Source: Diphasiastrum complanatum
Taxonomy: Eukaryota > Streptophyta > Lycopodiopsida > Lycopodiales > Lycopodiaceae
Reading direction: 5' to 3'
DNA: 64,000 nucleotides
Assembly (NCBI GenBank): GCA_029204225.1
Contig: CM055092.1
Coordinates: forward strand, 72,723,074-72,787,073
The translations under genes and the position numbers were made by a program. Below the pieces are notes generated by a model. That model saw only the letters and a program-made list of their open reading frames with translations, did no database searches and had not been told where the DNA came from. Positions 54,251-64,000 of this stretch are shown here, piece after piece. Position 1 is the stretch's first letter, and each line of letters begins with the position of its first letter.

Positions 54251-55530
54251 ATTGTAAAGTACAATCATTATTGTCCTAAAAACTGTAAATTTATCAAGCC
54301 CACAAGGTATACTCCTGAGTCTGCATGTCTCTTGATACAGGAATCACCAACAATTGAAGAGTCACTTAGCCAACCAGACTCTTATCTCTGGAGAGAAGCT
54401 ATGGACAGAGAGTATTCCTCTCTGATCAAGAACCAAATGTGGTCACTAGTCGAAGCTCCTATTGGCTACAATATCATTGATTGCAAATGGAACTTTAAGA
54501 TCAAGTACAATGCCAATGGAACAATTGATCGAAGGAAGGCAAGACTGGTAGTACGAGGATTCACTCATATCCCAAACGTCGACTACAGTGAGACTTTTAG
54601 TCCAGTAGTCAAGCATTCATCGATCCAAGCCCTCCTATCATATACTGCAGCTGCCGACCTTGAGGTGCATCAACTTGATGTGCAAATAGCTTATCTGAAT
54701 GGAGTTATACAAGAAGACATCTACATGATCCAGCCTAAAGGATACATTCTGGAAGGTATGAAGAATCATGTCTGTAAACTCCATAAGGCACTTTATGGCT
54801 TGAAACAGTCTGCCAAAGCTGGGTTTCAAAGGATCAACACATTCCTCATTGAACAAGGTTTCCATCCAAGCACTACTGATTGCAACGTCTATTCCAAGTC
54901 AGTGCGGCAATCCTTCATTATCATCACCTTATACATGGATGATACGTTGTTTTTCAGCAACAATACCAATTTGGTCAAAGATTCTAAACAGATGTTGTTT
55001 TCAGAGTTTGACATGACTGATCTGGACGAAGCTCACTTCTGTCTGGGCATTCAGATCCACAAAGACAGAGCGAGAGAATTGATCTATATCACTCAACAAA
55101 GGTATCTTCACAATGTTCTTGATAGATACAATCTAATAAATTGTAAGTTAGCTCACTCACCGATGGATCCAGGCCTGCGTTTGTCAAAGGACCAATGTCC
55201 CCAGACCAAGCAGGAAGAAGAGCAGATGAGAGAGTATCTTTATCGATCGATACTTGGATCTCTCATGTACGCAATGATCTGTACAAGACCTGACATCTCT
55301 TTTGCAGTAAGCTCACTCATCAAAATATATGGCTAATCTTGGCATTACCCATTGGAAGGCTCTCATGAGGGTCATGAGGTATATTCGAGCTACCATGGAC
55401 CAGTGCATCTGCTATGGAGAAGTCAGCAACGGCAATCTTCATCAGCTCAGTGGATATTCTGATGCAAGTTGGAGAGGAGAGTAGACAATCATAAGTCCAC
55501 ATCTGGATTTACATTCTTGTATGCATGTAA
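54251..55530 (+). pseudogene. Copia-C reverse transcriptase and RNase H start
   Basis: A 362-codon open frame: NYWREAMDREYSSL-type start, KWNFKIKYNANGTIDRRKAR, HKALYGLKQSAKAGFQRI, LYMDDTLFFSNN (intact Y-M-D-D near 54935), FDMTDLDEAHFCLGIQI and ICTRPDISFAVSSL. A shift near 55315 leads to ITHWKALMRVMRYIRATMDQ and GYSDASWRGE ... KSTSGFTFLYACN (RNase H, to about 55530). There the Ulp1-like sequence begins, so the end of RNase H, the polypurine tract and the 3' LTR are missing. It is the best preserved reverse transcriptase in the window. Confidence 0.92.
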
Positions 55531-55539
55531 TCTCCCTTA

Positions 55540-56068
55540 GGGAAGATTCAAATGGAATCATTAATCCCATTTGTTTAAAGATGAATTCCTTGAGCTCCAC
55601 CCATGCCAAAATGGACGTCATGTACAACAATATGTTGCAATTTTTGCCGAGGCCGGATGGGGCCACTGTAAATAGCCACCTGGAGACTCTTGATGCAGGA
55701 GTAAGTACTTCCAATCAGGTATCTGATAAGCAATTTAATTTGTTTTTTTTTTTTAGAGTGCACAACTAACCTATTATACCTTTTGTGATTGAAGTCAGCT
55801 CAGCAAGATGATGGACACAACTGTGGTTGGTTCTCCATCCGCAATATACAGGACTTCTTAGAGTGGATCATGCAATCTGGGGCTCTAGATATACGAGAGG
55901 TAAATAGATTAGTTAATGGTCTAACTATGTTATTTGCGATTTGGTTTCTGATAAGCCAATTGACCCGGTTATTTTGGATTTGCAGTATAAATGTCGAGCA
56001 TTTACAATGAATGAGATATATGAGTTTCGTCAACAAATGTTGGTGAACTTATTATCTCATGCAACACC
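55540..56068 (+). pseudogene. Ulp1-like cysteine protease exons, module copy 2
   Basis: Three exons join in phase 0. The first runs to 55700 (GIINPICLKMNSLSST ... NSHLETLDAG), with a GTAAGT donor at 55701. The second, 55795-55899, is 105 nt (QQDDGHNCGWFSIRNIQDF). The third runs from 55986 after TTTGCAG (FTMNEIYEFRQQMLVNLLSH) to about 56068, where LTR-like DNA begins. Q-x-D-x(4)-CG fits the active-cysteine segment of Ulp1/SENP proteases. Exon lengths and phases equal those at 6671-7200. No stop is present in these exons. The upstream neighbour, once Copia-C and the inversion are removed, is the H3-like gene in the same orientation. Confidence 0.6.
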
Positions 56069-56735
56069 TGTGAAGTTTTTAGCACGTGTGAACTTCACCA
56101 CACACCCTACAGGATCTTACTGAGGTGTTGTGATTGCACAAGATTGATTAAAGAACAGTATGCTTGAAAAATCTAAGGCAAGAGCACAATGGCATACATC
56201 TGATGAAAAAATCTAACTCCTCACTATGAGAAATGAATGTCAGAAATAATTCTAAGTGTTCAGTATGGGAAAAACGGGCTGCTCTCGTGTAGAGAGAGAA
56301 AATCAATCATAGAAAACTCGGGTAGAGAGAGAGTGAGTCCAAAACACCAAAATCTCAATATTCACAATATGGCAAAACATGCCAAACTTTTTCTACATGA
56401 GAGAGACTCGCATTCCTATAGTGGAGTTGCATGAAAAGTCCACTTAACTAAACTAATTCATCTACCAGAGATCCACATGTGTAACTGCATGTATGGATGT
56501 TGCATGTACTGCATGTCAACTCATAAAACTGCCTAGACATGTGTAGATCACAGAAACCACTTTGCATGTTACATGCACTGATTGCATGTGGCTTGCATGC
56601 ATACAGTGTGACATTGCATGCTATCTAAACTTCTGCATGTCATCAAAATTGAACCTATCTAACTCAAATCCGAGCTACACTAGAAGGATATGTGCTCAAT
56701 TCACACACCTTTTATGTACAACATGAAATTTAGTG
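56069..56735 (-). repeat. LTR-like sequence with a TGCATGT array
   Basis: Related to 59727-60060: both contain a CACGTGTG box near the start and the words GGGTAGAGAGAGA. It lies against the broken end of Copia-E. At 56478-56640 TGCATGT or TGCATGC recurs about nine times. Confidence 0.55.
56478..56640. repeat. TGCATG(T/C) cluster
   Basis: About nine TGCATG words in 163 bp. TGCATG is the RY-type core bound by plant B3 factors; function here is not shown. Confidence 0.7.
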
Positions 56736-56739
56736 GAAA

Positions 56740-59086
56740 TCACCATGGACATGGCCCCAAACTCGAGATAAGCTTCTGATCTCCATAGCGATAAGGTAAT
56801 GGACTAGGCCTAAATCAGTCACCTCAAACTCTGATGAAAATAGAGATTTCGTTTCCTGTAATAACTGATTTGAATTGCTGATAATTAAGAAATCATCAAC
56901 GTATAATGCTATTATAACATAGCTTGACCCTTTACGCTTGAGATATACATTAGAATCTGCGGAACAGAAAATAAAATTGTGCTGCAACAAGTAACAATTT
57001 ATTCTATCATACCAGGCCCTCGGATCTTGCTTCCGGCCATATAATACCTTATGTAATTTACATACTAGATGCTCCTTGTCTTGAAGGACGTAACCTTCTG
57101 CTTGATAGATGAACACATCTTCTTGTATATATCCATGTAGGAATGTCGTCTAGACGTCCATTTGGTGAATGTCTAGATCTTCTACAGCAGCTATAGCCAA
57201 TAGGGTGCGAATAGACTGATGCTTTACACTGGACTAAAGGTCTCAGTGTAGTCTATCCCATATACTTGTTCAAATCCTTTAACCACCAGTCTAACTTTCC
57301 ATTTGGATATTGATCCATCTGGTTTAAGCTTTAGCTTAAAGATCCACTTGGAGTCAATTGGATTTACACCTGTAGGAGGATTGATAAGACTCCAGGTCTT
57401 GTTCTTCATTAGAGACTAATACTCAGCATTCATGACAGCTTTCCATTTGTCTGCATCAGGCATTGACAGTGCTTCTACAACAGTGGCAGGTTCATCATAA
57501 TTGATGAATGTCTGAGGGGTAAAATGATCAGGTTGTTGTCGTTGTCTTGCAAATCTTCTAACTGCAGGTGCTTGAGTAGACGATTCTCCTTGGTGAATGA
57601 TTGGGATCGTAGCATCTTTGGTTGAAAAATCATAGGTCTAGGCCCATCAACGATAAGTGGAGCTGTTGGGATGAACTCCGTTGTTTGAACAGTCGTAGGT
57701 CGTTGCCTATCGATGGAGGATGGAACTGCTATGGCATGCTCTTGCATTGGCTGCTTCTGCTTGAAATCGTGATAGTTGTCTTCAAGGAAGACAACGTCGC
57801 GACTGACTGAGATCTGGCCCATAACAACATCGTATACACGATATGCTTTGTGTGATATTGAATAGCCGATGAAGATGTTTTTGCAACTTACTGAGTCCAG
57901 TTTCTTCCTCAGATCAGACGGTACTTGTGCATAGCAGAGACATCCGAAAATACGTAGATGTTTCAAGCTTGGTTTATAGCCATAATAGGCTTCAAACAAT
58001 GTCGGAATCAACTGCTTTAGTGCTAGAGTAATTCTACAGATAGCAGGCTGTAGAGATCGCTTCTGCCCAAAAGGTTTGAGGCAAATGTGCGTTGATTATC
58101 ATGGATCGTGCAGCTTCCAACAATGTGCGGTTCTTCCGTTCAGCTACTCCGTTCTGTTGTGGAGTATAGCTCGTAGTAAACTTATGGTGCACGCCACATA
58201 TAGATAGGTAGTCCTTCATTTCATTTTATAAGTTCTCTCCCCCTGAATCAGACCACCATAGGGCCTTGATTCTCTGACCAATCTGATTCTCAACATATTG
58301 CTTAAATTCCTTGAAGCTATTGAACGCTTTTGACTTGTTCTTTATGAACATTATTCTGGTAAATCGGGAGTAGTCATCAATGAATGTAATAAAATACAGA
58401 GCTTGACCTAATGAAGGTATGCTCATAGGACATCGAAAGGTCCACAAATATCTGAGTGTATTAGTTTTAGGAGCTCTATTTCTCTTAACGAATCCTTGGT
58501 GAAAGGTGTTCGTGTTGCCTTTGTTGCATGCATCACAGGGTGTCAGATTTGCATCTTTAACGTTTACTCCTATGAATGTGCCATTCTGACTTACTTTGTA
58601 TAGCGCCATTGGGTTCATGTGACATAGTCTTTTATGCCACAGGGAGATTGATTCATGGGTTTGATGAGCTTGCTCTGTCGGTAGGTGTACCTTCAGACGA
58701 TATAGGTTGCCTCTGTGTCTGTCTTGTGTGATGAGAGTACTGGTGCTGGCATCAATGACATTGCATGTTTCATCTGTGAATGTCACATGCATTAGGGCAT
58801 CAGCTATCCTTGCTACAGATAGAAGATCCTTTTGTAAGGTAGGTACGTATAGGACATCATCAAGTCTTTTGTCTCTGCCATTGTTGTACAATCATAATGC
58901 GCCAGTTCTGTTCACTTGATGTTGCGCATCTTCCGATATGATGTATTTGGATGAATCTGTTTGTCGAAAGTCAGCTATCATGTGTCTTGTTGTCACAAAA
59001 TGTGGCGTGGCACCCGAATCAAGAACAACTTCTTGAATGTCGGTTTGTGATGTAGCATATGTGAAAAATTCAACTAGTTTGATCAT
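56740..59086 (-). pseudogene. Copia-E protease, integrase and reverse transcriptase (truncated)
   Basis: From 59086: protease VVLDSGATPHFVTTRHMIAD; pre-integrase ISLWHKRLCHMNPMALYKVS; integrase [27 protein letters not shown] and NGVAERKNRTLLEAARS (all three acidic residues visible); linker LRIFGCLCYAQVPSDLRKKL; reverse transcriptase KNKTWSLINPPTGVNPIDSK, HKVLYGRKQDPRAWYDRI and ALYVDDFLIIS (intact box). It breaks off in the palm region near 56740 against LTR-like sequence, so RNase H and the 3' LTR are missing. Stops lie near 57230, 57410, 58015 and 58225. Its sequence is very close to Copia-A, showing the same family inserted more than once. Confidence 0.92.
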
Positions 59087-59099
59087 ATTTGCTATATTT

Positions 59100-59726
59100 T
59101 CATATTTGGCATATTGAGGCCAACTTTGTTTTTAGATTTAGAGATTGACTTTTCAAAGTTCATTAGTCTAAATGTCATTTGGATAAACACTTTTTGAAAG
59201 TGTGAGTTTGAGTATATTCAAATTTGAATATTGGGTACTTTGAATCTAGACCCAAAAATAGTAGGGTTAGCATTTTGGAGGGAAAGCCAAGTGGCCAAAT
59301 AGGTTTTGGACCTGTTATAAAAGAATGTAACTCGTGGAGAGAGTGATCTTCTCTCTTGTCTATCTCATTTCATGCTTATACATGGCTCTCTTGGGTTCTA
59401 CTATCCATTGATGGACTATGTTTGTGATTGCATGCAATTCTATGTGTAGAATGATCTATATTTGTTATTTTTGGATCCACACTTATGAAATATAGTAGCT
59501 TGCTAGTTTTGTATGGAAAACAACAACATTTTATCATTTCGGTGTATTCTTTATGTATCTTGTCTAAGCAATAGCGTTGTCACTAAGTAGAAAAAATAAC
59601 TTTCTATTCTCCTATCCTACTCAACCCTTGATTTGGTCCTTGCAAGTAAAATACAATTTTTACCGACCATCATGAAATTGCATCAATTGTGAACAACTCA
59701 ACGTCAAGTGGCTCATCATGTATCTT
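59100..59726. other. No gene recognised
   Basis: AT-rich sequence upstream of Copia-E; gag is not recognisable. Confidence 0.45.
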
Positions 59727-60060
59727 AATGATGCTGGAATTTCACACGTGTGGGAGTACCCTAATGTGTGATAATGATCTCCTAAGACTTTGTGATTGCA
59801 CAAAGATCAAGTGTAGATTGATAATCAAGATCTATCTCTCAATTCTAAGGCAAGAGCACATTTCTACATGCATAAAATCATCAAGCAAGTACATACACAC
59901 GTGTGGAGACAAGTACTTGAAAAAAAAAACTAAGTATGAAAAGTCTTTGCTCTCGGGTATGGAGAGAATCCAACAAACAAGCCTCGGGTAGAGAGAGAAT
60001 GCAAAATAGGCTAGAAATGTAAATCACACTTTTACTCTCAAAAACTCAAGTACATAATGA
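59727..60060 (-). repeat. LTR-like sequence related to 47742-48030
   Basis: Shares GGAATTTCACACGTGTGG-type start, TAATGATCTCCTAAG, TGCACAAAGATCAAG and ACATACACACGTGTGG in the same order. Confidence 0.55.
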
Positions 60061-61612
60061 ACTAAACAAGCCCTCTAATAGGATCTCGAGGTACTTTTTT
60101 CTTGATGTGGTTGTCATAATGGATCTAAACGAAGCCTTCGGTTGTATTAATTGTGATTCTAGTAGCAATAAATCACTATTCAAATTTTTTTAAATTGATT
60201 TGATTCGATTTATAGTTCCAAGAAAATGTTTGTTCTTTTGAAAAATTTTCATAACAATTGCACAAGCCTTCTTGCTTGCCTGTTGCCTATGTGTTCCCCT
60301 CTTCATCATTACAATTGCACAATTGGACAAGCCTTCTTTTGAAGATGACAATTGGTGACACAAAGGGCACAAACATCTACTTGACTATATATTTATCAAC
60401 AATAACAAGATGTATTCTGTGAAAAATCAAAAAGTCATCTATGTTGAGTTTAGGAGTTTGGTAGAGTTTTCTATATCCATCTATGTGTGAGTAGGTGATA
60501 GGGCCAATTTTGGCTTAGGAGGCAAAATAGTCAAATACACTTGTAAACCCATGATTTGGCCAAAAGTAGGACATGAGGTAGCTCGAGCTAGTTAGGCTTG
60601 CTACATTTGTTGAGTTGTGATTGGGTTAGTTACACCACTCATGAGTTGTCTTGGAATGTTGGGTCCAATAAAAAAAGAGATATCTATCATTTTGGTCCAA
60701 TCAAATTTGACGACACATAAGTCACTCATTTAGAGGAGGAAAAATAGGGGTCCCTTTAAGAGTGGTATCAATGTTGAATATGACAATGAAAACATTGCCC
60801 TTTGAGTCTTGACAAAGGCAGATTCCTTGAGATGAAGTCAAGAACATATGGGGCTAGGCAATCTTATTGAGTAGTTTATATATAAGGTGTTGAGCACTTC
60901 AAGGATACTAAAGTAGTTGTCGAGGTTAGGTCGACTTTTTCAGATAAATATGATCAATCCTCGTTGATTTCTAGAATAAGGGGTAGTAGTGAAAGTGGAG
61001 GACTGGATGATGTCAAGAATATCAAGTTTACAATAGTCCCAAAAATCTAGAAAAAATCCAAGCATGGTTCCATCCAATTAAAAACCCTCCCGTCTTCAAA
61101 ATCAGACTAAGGGAACCTTCAATTTCCTCAAGAGTGTTAAGGATTATTGTGAGAGATTCTAGCCTCAAGGGAAAGAGAATCATTTACGTTGCAAACGTCT
61201 TCAAGACTATCTATTTGGATTCGAACACAAATATTGAGGTAAGATCTAATTCTAGGCATGGGGACTGGATGTAAAAGACACTAGGCATGGGAACTGGATA
61301 CAGATTTAAGTCAATAGTGTTCAAAGTTTTAAACAATATTTCTTTCAAAAATCTTAATATTATGCCAAAAACAATGTAAGGTATTTGCTTCTCATGTACC
61401 AAAAATGTCATTTCAAGTTCAACACGCATCCATAGAGCAGGTCGCTTTTGAGATCACCATGGTAACTTACAACTAGTGCATCAAAGCTAACAAACACATA
61501 TATAATCATGTACTTGTCAAGTAACATTCTCTAATAAAATTTTGGACATGAAATATTATGTACATGGCTATTCATATCACTTCCATAGGTGTTGCAAATT
61601 CATATATACATA

Positions 61613-61650
<38 letters not shown>

Positions 61651-62300
61651 CAATGCCTAAGGATGCTCATTTTGGATCGCTAGTAAAAAAAAAATATAAT
61701 ATATATTGTATGTATTGTATGATTCTATATATATATCATATAAACAATACATAAATGAGTATAATGTTTTTGGCCCTAAAAACGAAAAAAAAAAAATCAA
61801 AACTCTAAGTTGTTTGCTAACCCACATTTATAAAATTCATTCATTCAGGCTCAGAAGAGTAAAAAATAATAATGGAAGTCCTAGCTGACAAAAAAACTTC
61901 AATATCTGCTATGTTTATGTTGTCCAGAAAAAGTACAGGATCTATAAACCTTTATACATCAGAATCATAAGCGGTGAATGTAATGAGCCAAGTCCATAAC
62001 TCTCCCCTGCAAAAAAACAAAGCCCTCCACCGGCTAGCAAGCATAATGACTATCTAAAACAATAATGTAAGCATGCTAAATACTGAAAAATTACGAACTA
62101 ATGGAAATACTGATGGAGAGGACATAAGTCATCACAACAGATACCCCAAAAGCATCATAACTGTGTAAAGCAAGTACTAAGCAAATACGACAATAAAGAA
62201 TAGTCATAGCTAGCCGAATCATGAAGCAGAGGGAACATCTACAATGACATCTGTAGTAGAGGAGAGAACTAAAGCCATGAGGGCTCGAGCTTGATCTGCC
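60061..62300. other. No gene recognised; TG microsatellite inside
   Basis: AT-rich DNA without supported coding motifs. It includes a (TG)16 tract at 61617-61648. Confidence 0.5.
61617..61648. repeat. (TG)16 microsatellite
   Basis: Sixteen TG dinucleotides. Confidence 0.95.
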
Positions 62301-62399
62301 AATAACGGTGTATGATAAAACACATCAATAGGCTCCCAAGTGGCCTCCTCAAGAAGACGACCATCCCACTCTCAAGAAAAACTGAATCTGCCGGCAGCG

Positions 62400-63800
62400 T
62401 CAACTATGGTGAAGGCGAACCTAGTGAATGGCAGCTGGTAAGAAAGGGAACAACTCAGGATCAACATCATGGCGACGAAGGGAACATCTCGGCCGCGTCA
62501 TCAGAAACCAAGCCATATGGAACAGCCAGGAATGCCAAGGAACCAGAAGAAGATCAAGCAGCAACTGGGAATGCCAAGGTATCCGTAATGCCCAAGCTAG
62601 TAGAGGATCAGCCCAAAAGATACGGACATCATACCAAGGTATCCAAAAAGCCCGAGAAGGTAAAACTGCATCAGTAACGGGAAGCCAATAAGGAAACTGA
62701 AAAAGAGATGGACACTCATCGCGAATAGTCACATCATACACGTAACCATCAACCATATGTGCAAGGTGCCCCAAGAAAAGATAGCAACATCGGAAGACCA
62801 GCACCAAAGAGTAGGACCATAAGCAAGATAACAGGCACGCTGTAACAGCATGGAAAAGCAAGCGATATGTCAGGAAACATGGAACATAAAGAGATCATCC
62901 TGACAAAGGATAGCTAAAATGGAGAAATATGCACAAGCATGGTCAAAAGCCCAAGGTATCCATAAGGCCCATGAATGAGAAGTAGCAATGGCACACGGTA
63001 CCCTCAAGGCCCATATCACGAGAAGAGCAGTATGCCAAAAGCTCCAGAAGGTCCAAGAAATCAATGCATCATCTAAAAGACATGATGCATGGAAACAGTA
63101 GCAACAAATCTAGAAATAGTAGAGGCCTCAACTGAAAAATTGCAGTCGAAAAACTCATCCAGAAAGACCGCATATGGACATACCAATCCATCATAGGATA
63201 CACCAAAAACAGATGGAGAATCGGATGACCCATCGGAACTGGCTGCAAGTGTAATCCCAAAGTACACACCAGGCACACAAGTGAGGAATAGAGGAAATGC
63301 ATTGGAACGAGGAACAGGATCTGCAACATCAGTAGCAAGCATCGGAGCAATATCCACGTGTATCTGAAAATAAGTATCAAAGCACATATGAGCAACACTG
63401 AAGTATATGGCAACAACATTCTCAAAAACTATCCAAGAGAGGAGAAGGAACTCTCTCAAGGTACCTTGATGGTCTCGAAACACCAGAACAAAGTGGCAAC
63501 TCAGCATCGAAGACCAAGCGATATGGAACAACCCGAAATGACGAGGAACCTAAAGATCACCCGGACAAACAGTAGCAATAACCCAAGCCATCAAGATATG
63601 CAAGCCTGACAATGAGCAACAATCCAAGGAACGCATGGAGAGCCACATGCATAATCATAGAGATATCGGTACCATAGGTGATCAGTAATATGGAAAAACC
63701 AGCACCAATCAACAGGTCCAAATGAAAACCAAGCTATATGTAATAACCAGGAATGCCATATAGTCATAACAACGGCATGGACTGCAGGAAACCTATATGT
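62400..63800. repeat. Degenerate repeats with CAAGGTATCC and ATATGGAACA words
   Basis: CCAAGGTATCC(A/G)xAAxGC, GGAATGCCAAG and AGCxATATGGAACA recur throughout. On the minus strand this yields repeated peptides such as WHSWLFHMAW and WHSWLLHIAW. No coding function is claimed. Confidence 0.5.
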
Positions 63801-64000
63801 AGAAACACAAGAAGACTGAAGAATCCTCGTATATTCATCTAGAAATATCCCAGCATATAAATACCCTAGATAAGTAATAGTGACCATCTGGCAAATATCC
63901 TCGTATGGAAAATGTATAATAGTAAGGGCGAAAGGCTCATGAATCATGTCAGAAACCGTAGAAATATCATGAGGCAAATCACAAACCTAAAGCAGAGATC

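Noticed and set aside
1-64000. tRNA or rRNA genes
   Set aside because: None recognised by eye. The tRNA-like words found are only retrotransposon primer-binding sites.

Overview
This window looks like nuclear DNA of a land plant with a large, repeat-rich genome. The evidence is nested and decayed Copia and Gypsy LTR retrotransposons, GT-AG introns, TATA boxes and one HOTHEAD-type GMC oxidoreductase. A gymnosperm would fit the old, layered retroelements, but the sequence alone does not settle the species. Almost everything except the oxidoreductase is mobile-element DNA carrying stops and frameshifts.

Layout. 0.2-1.9 kb: Copia remnant (LTR-like DNA and reverse transcriptase). 2.7-5.2 kb: leader, primer-binding site and LTR of a minus-strand Gypsy, with a captured gag piece. 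6.7-9.6 kb: copy 1 of an unusual divergent module. 9.6-10.6 kb: unidentified remnants. 12.3-15.7 kb: GMC oxidoreductase gene, four exons, minus strand. 16.1-16.6 kb: GC-rich repetitive DNA. 16.6-29.2 kb: a three-level nest in which minus-strand Copia-B is split by plus-strand Copia-D, which is split by a minus-strand gag-only Gypsy-2. 30.1-30.8 kb: an unidentified, possibly plant-mobile-domain remnant. 31.5-33.4 kb: a Gypsy accessory ORF ('ORF3', minus). 33.5-42.5 kb: 5' part of Gypsy-1. 42.5-51.9 kb: an inverted segment holding the 5' part of Copia-C, copy 2 of the module, other remnants and the 3' part of Gypsy-1. 51.9-55.5 kb: 3' part of Copia-C. 55.5-56.1 kb: Ulp1-like exons. 56.1-60.1 kb: LTR-like DNA and Copia-E. 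60-64 kb: mostly anonymous DNA and degenerate repeats.

Main discovery candidate. Two loci (7.3-9.6 kb and 44.2-46.7 kb) share an architecture I do not recognise as described. A divergent histone H3-like (possibly CENH3-like) gene and an acidic protein of unknown function are transcribed away from each other. Between them lies a symmetric promoter: TATA box, cluster of 7-9 CACGTG G-boxes, TATA box. On both outer sides, between each TATA box and its start codon, sit direct and inverted copies of a short ATATCG...GTGC motif whose sequence is uniform within a copy but differs between copies. Downstream of the H3-like part lie exons of a Ulp1-like cysteine protease with a 105-nt exon identical in length in both copies. 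At copy 2 this order appears once a later inversion and a Copia insertion are removed, so H3-like and protease may be one gene or one fusion protein. All visible copies are broken.

Rearrangement history. A single inversion of about 9.3 kb (about 42.54 to 51.86 kb) cut Gypsy-1 and Copia-C. Reversing it rejoins both elements, restores a matching 5-bp target-site duplication of Gypsy-1 (GCTGG/CCAGC), and puts the H3-like and Ulp1-like parts of module copy 2 in the same order as copy 1.
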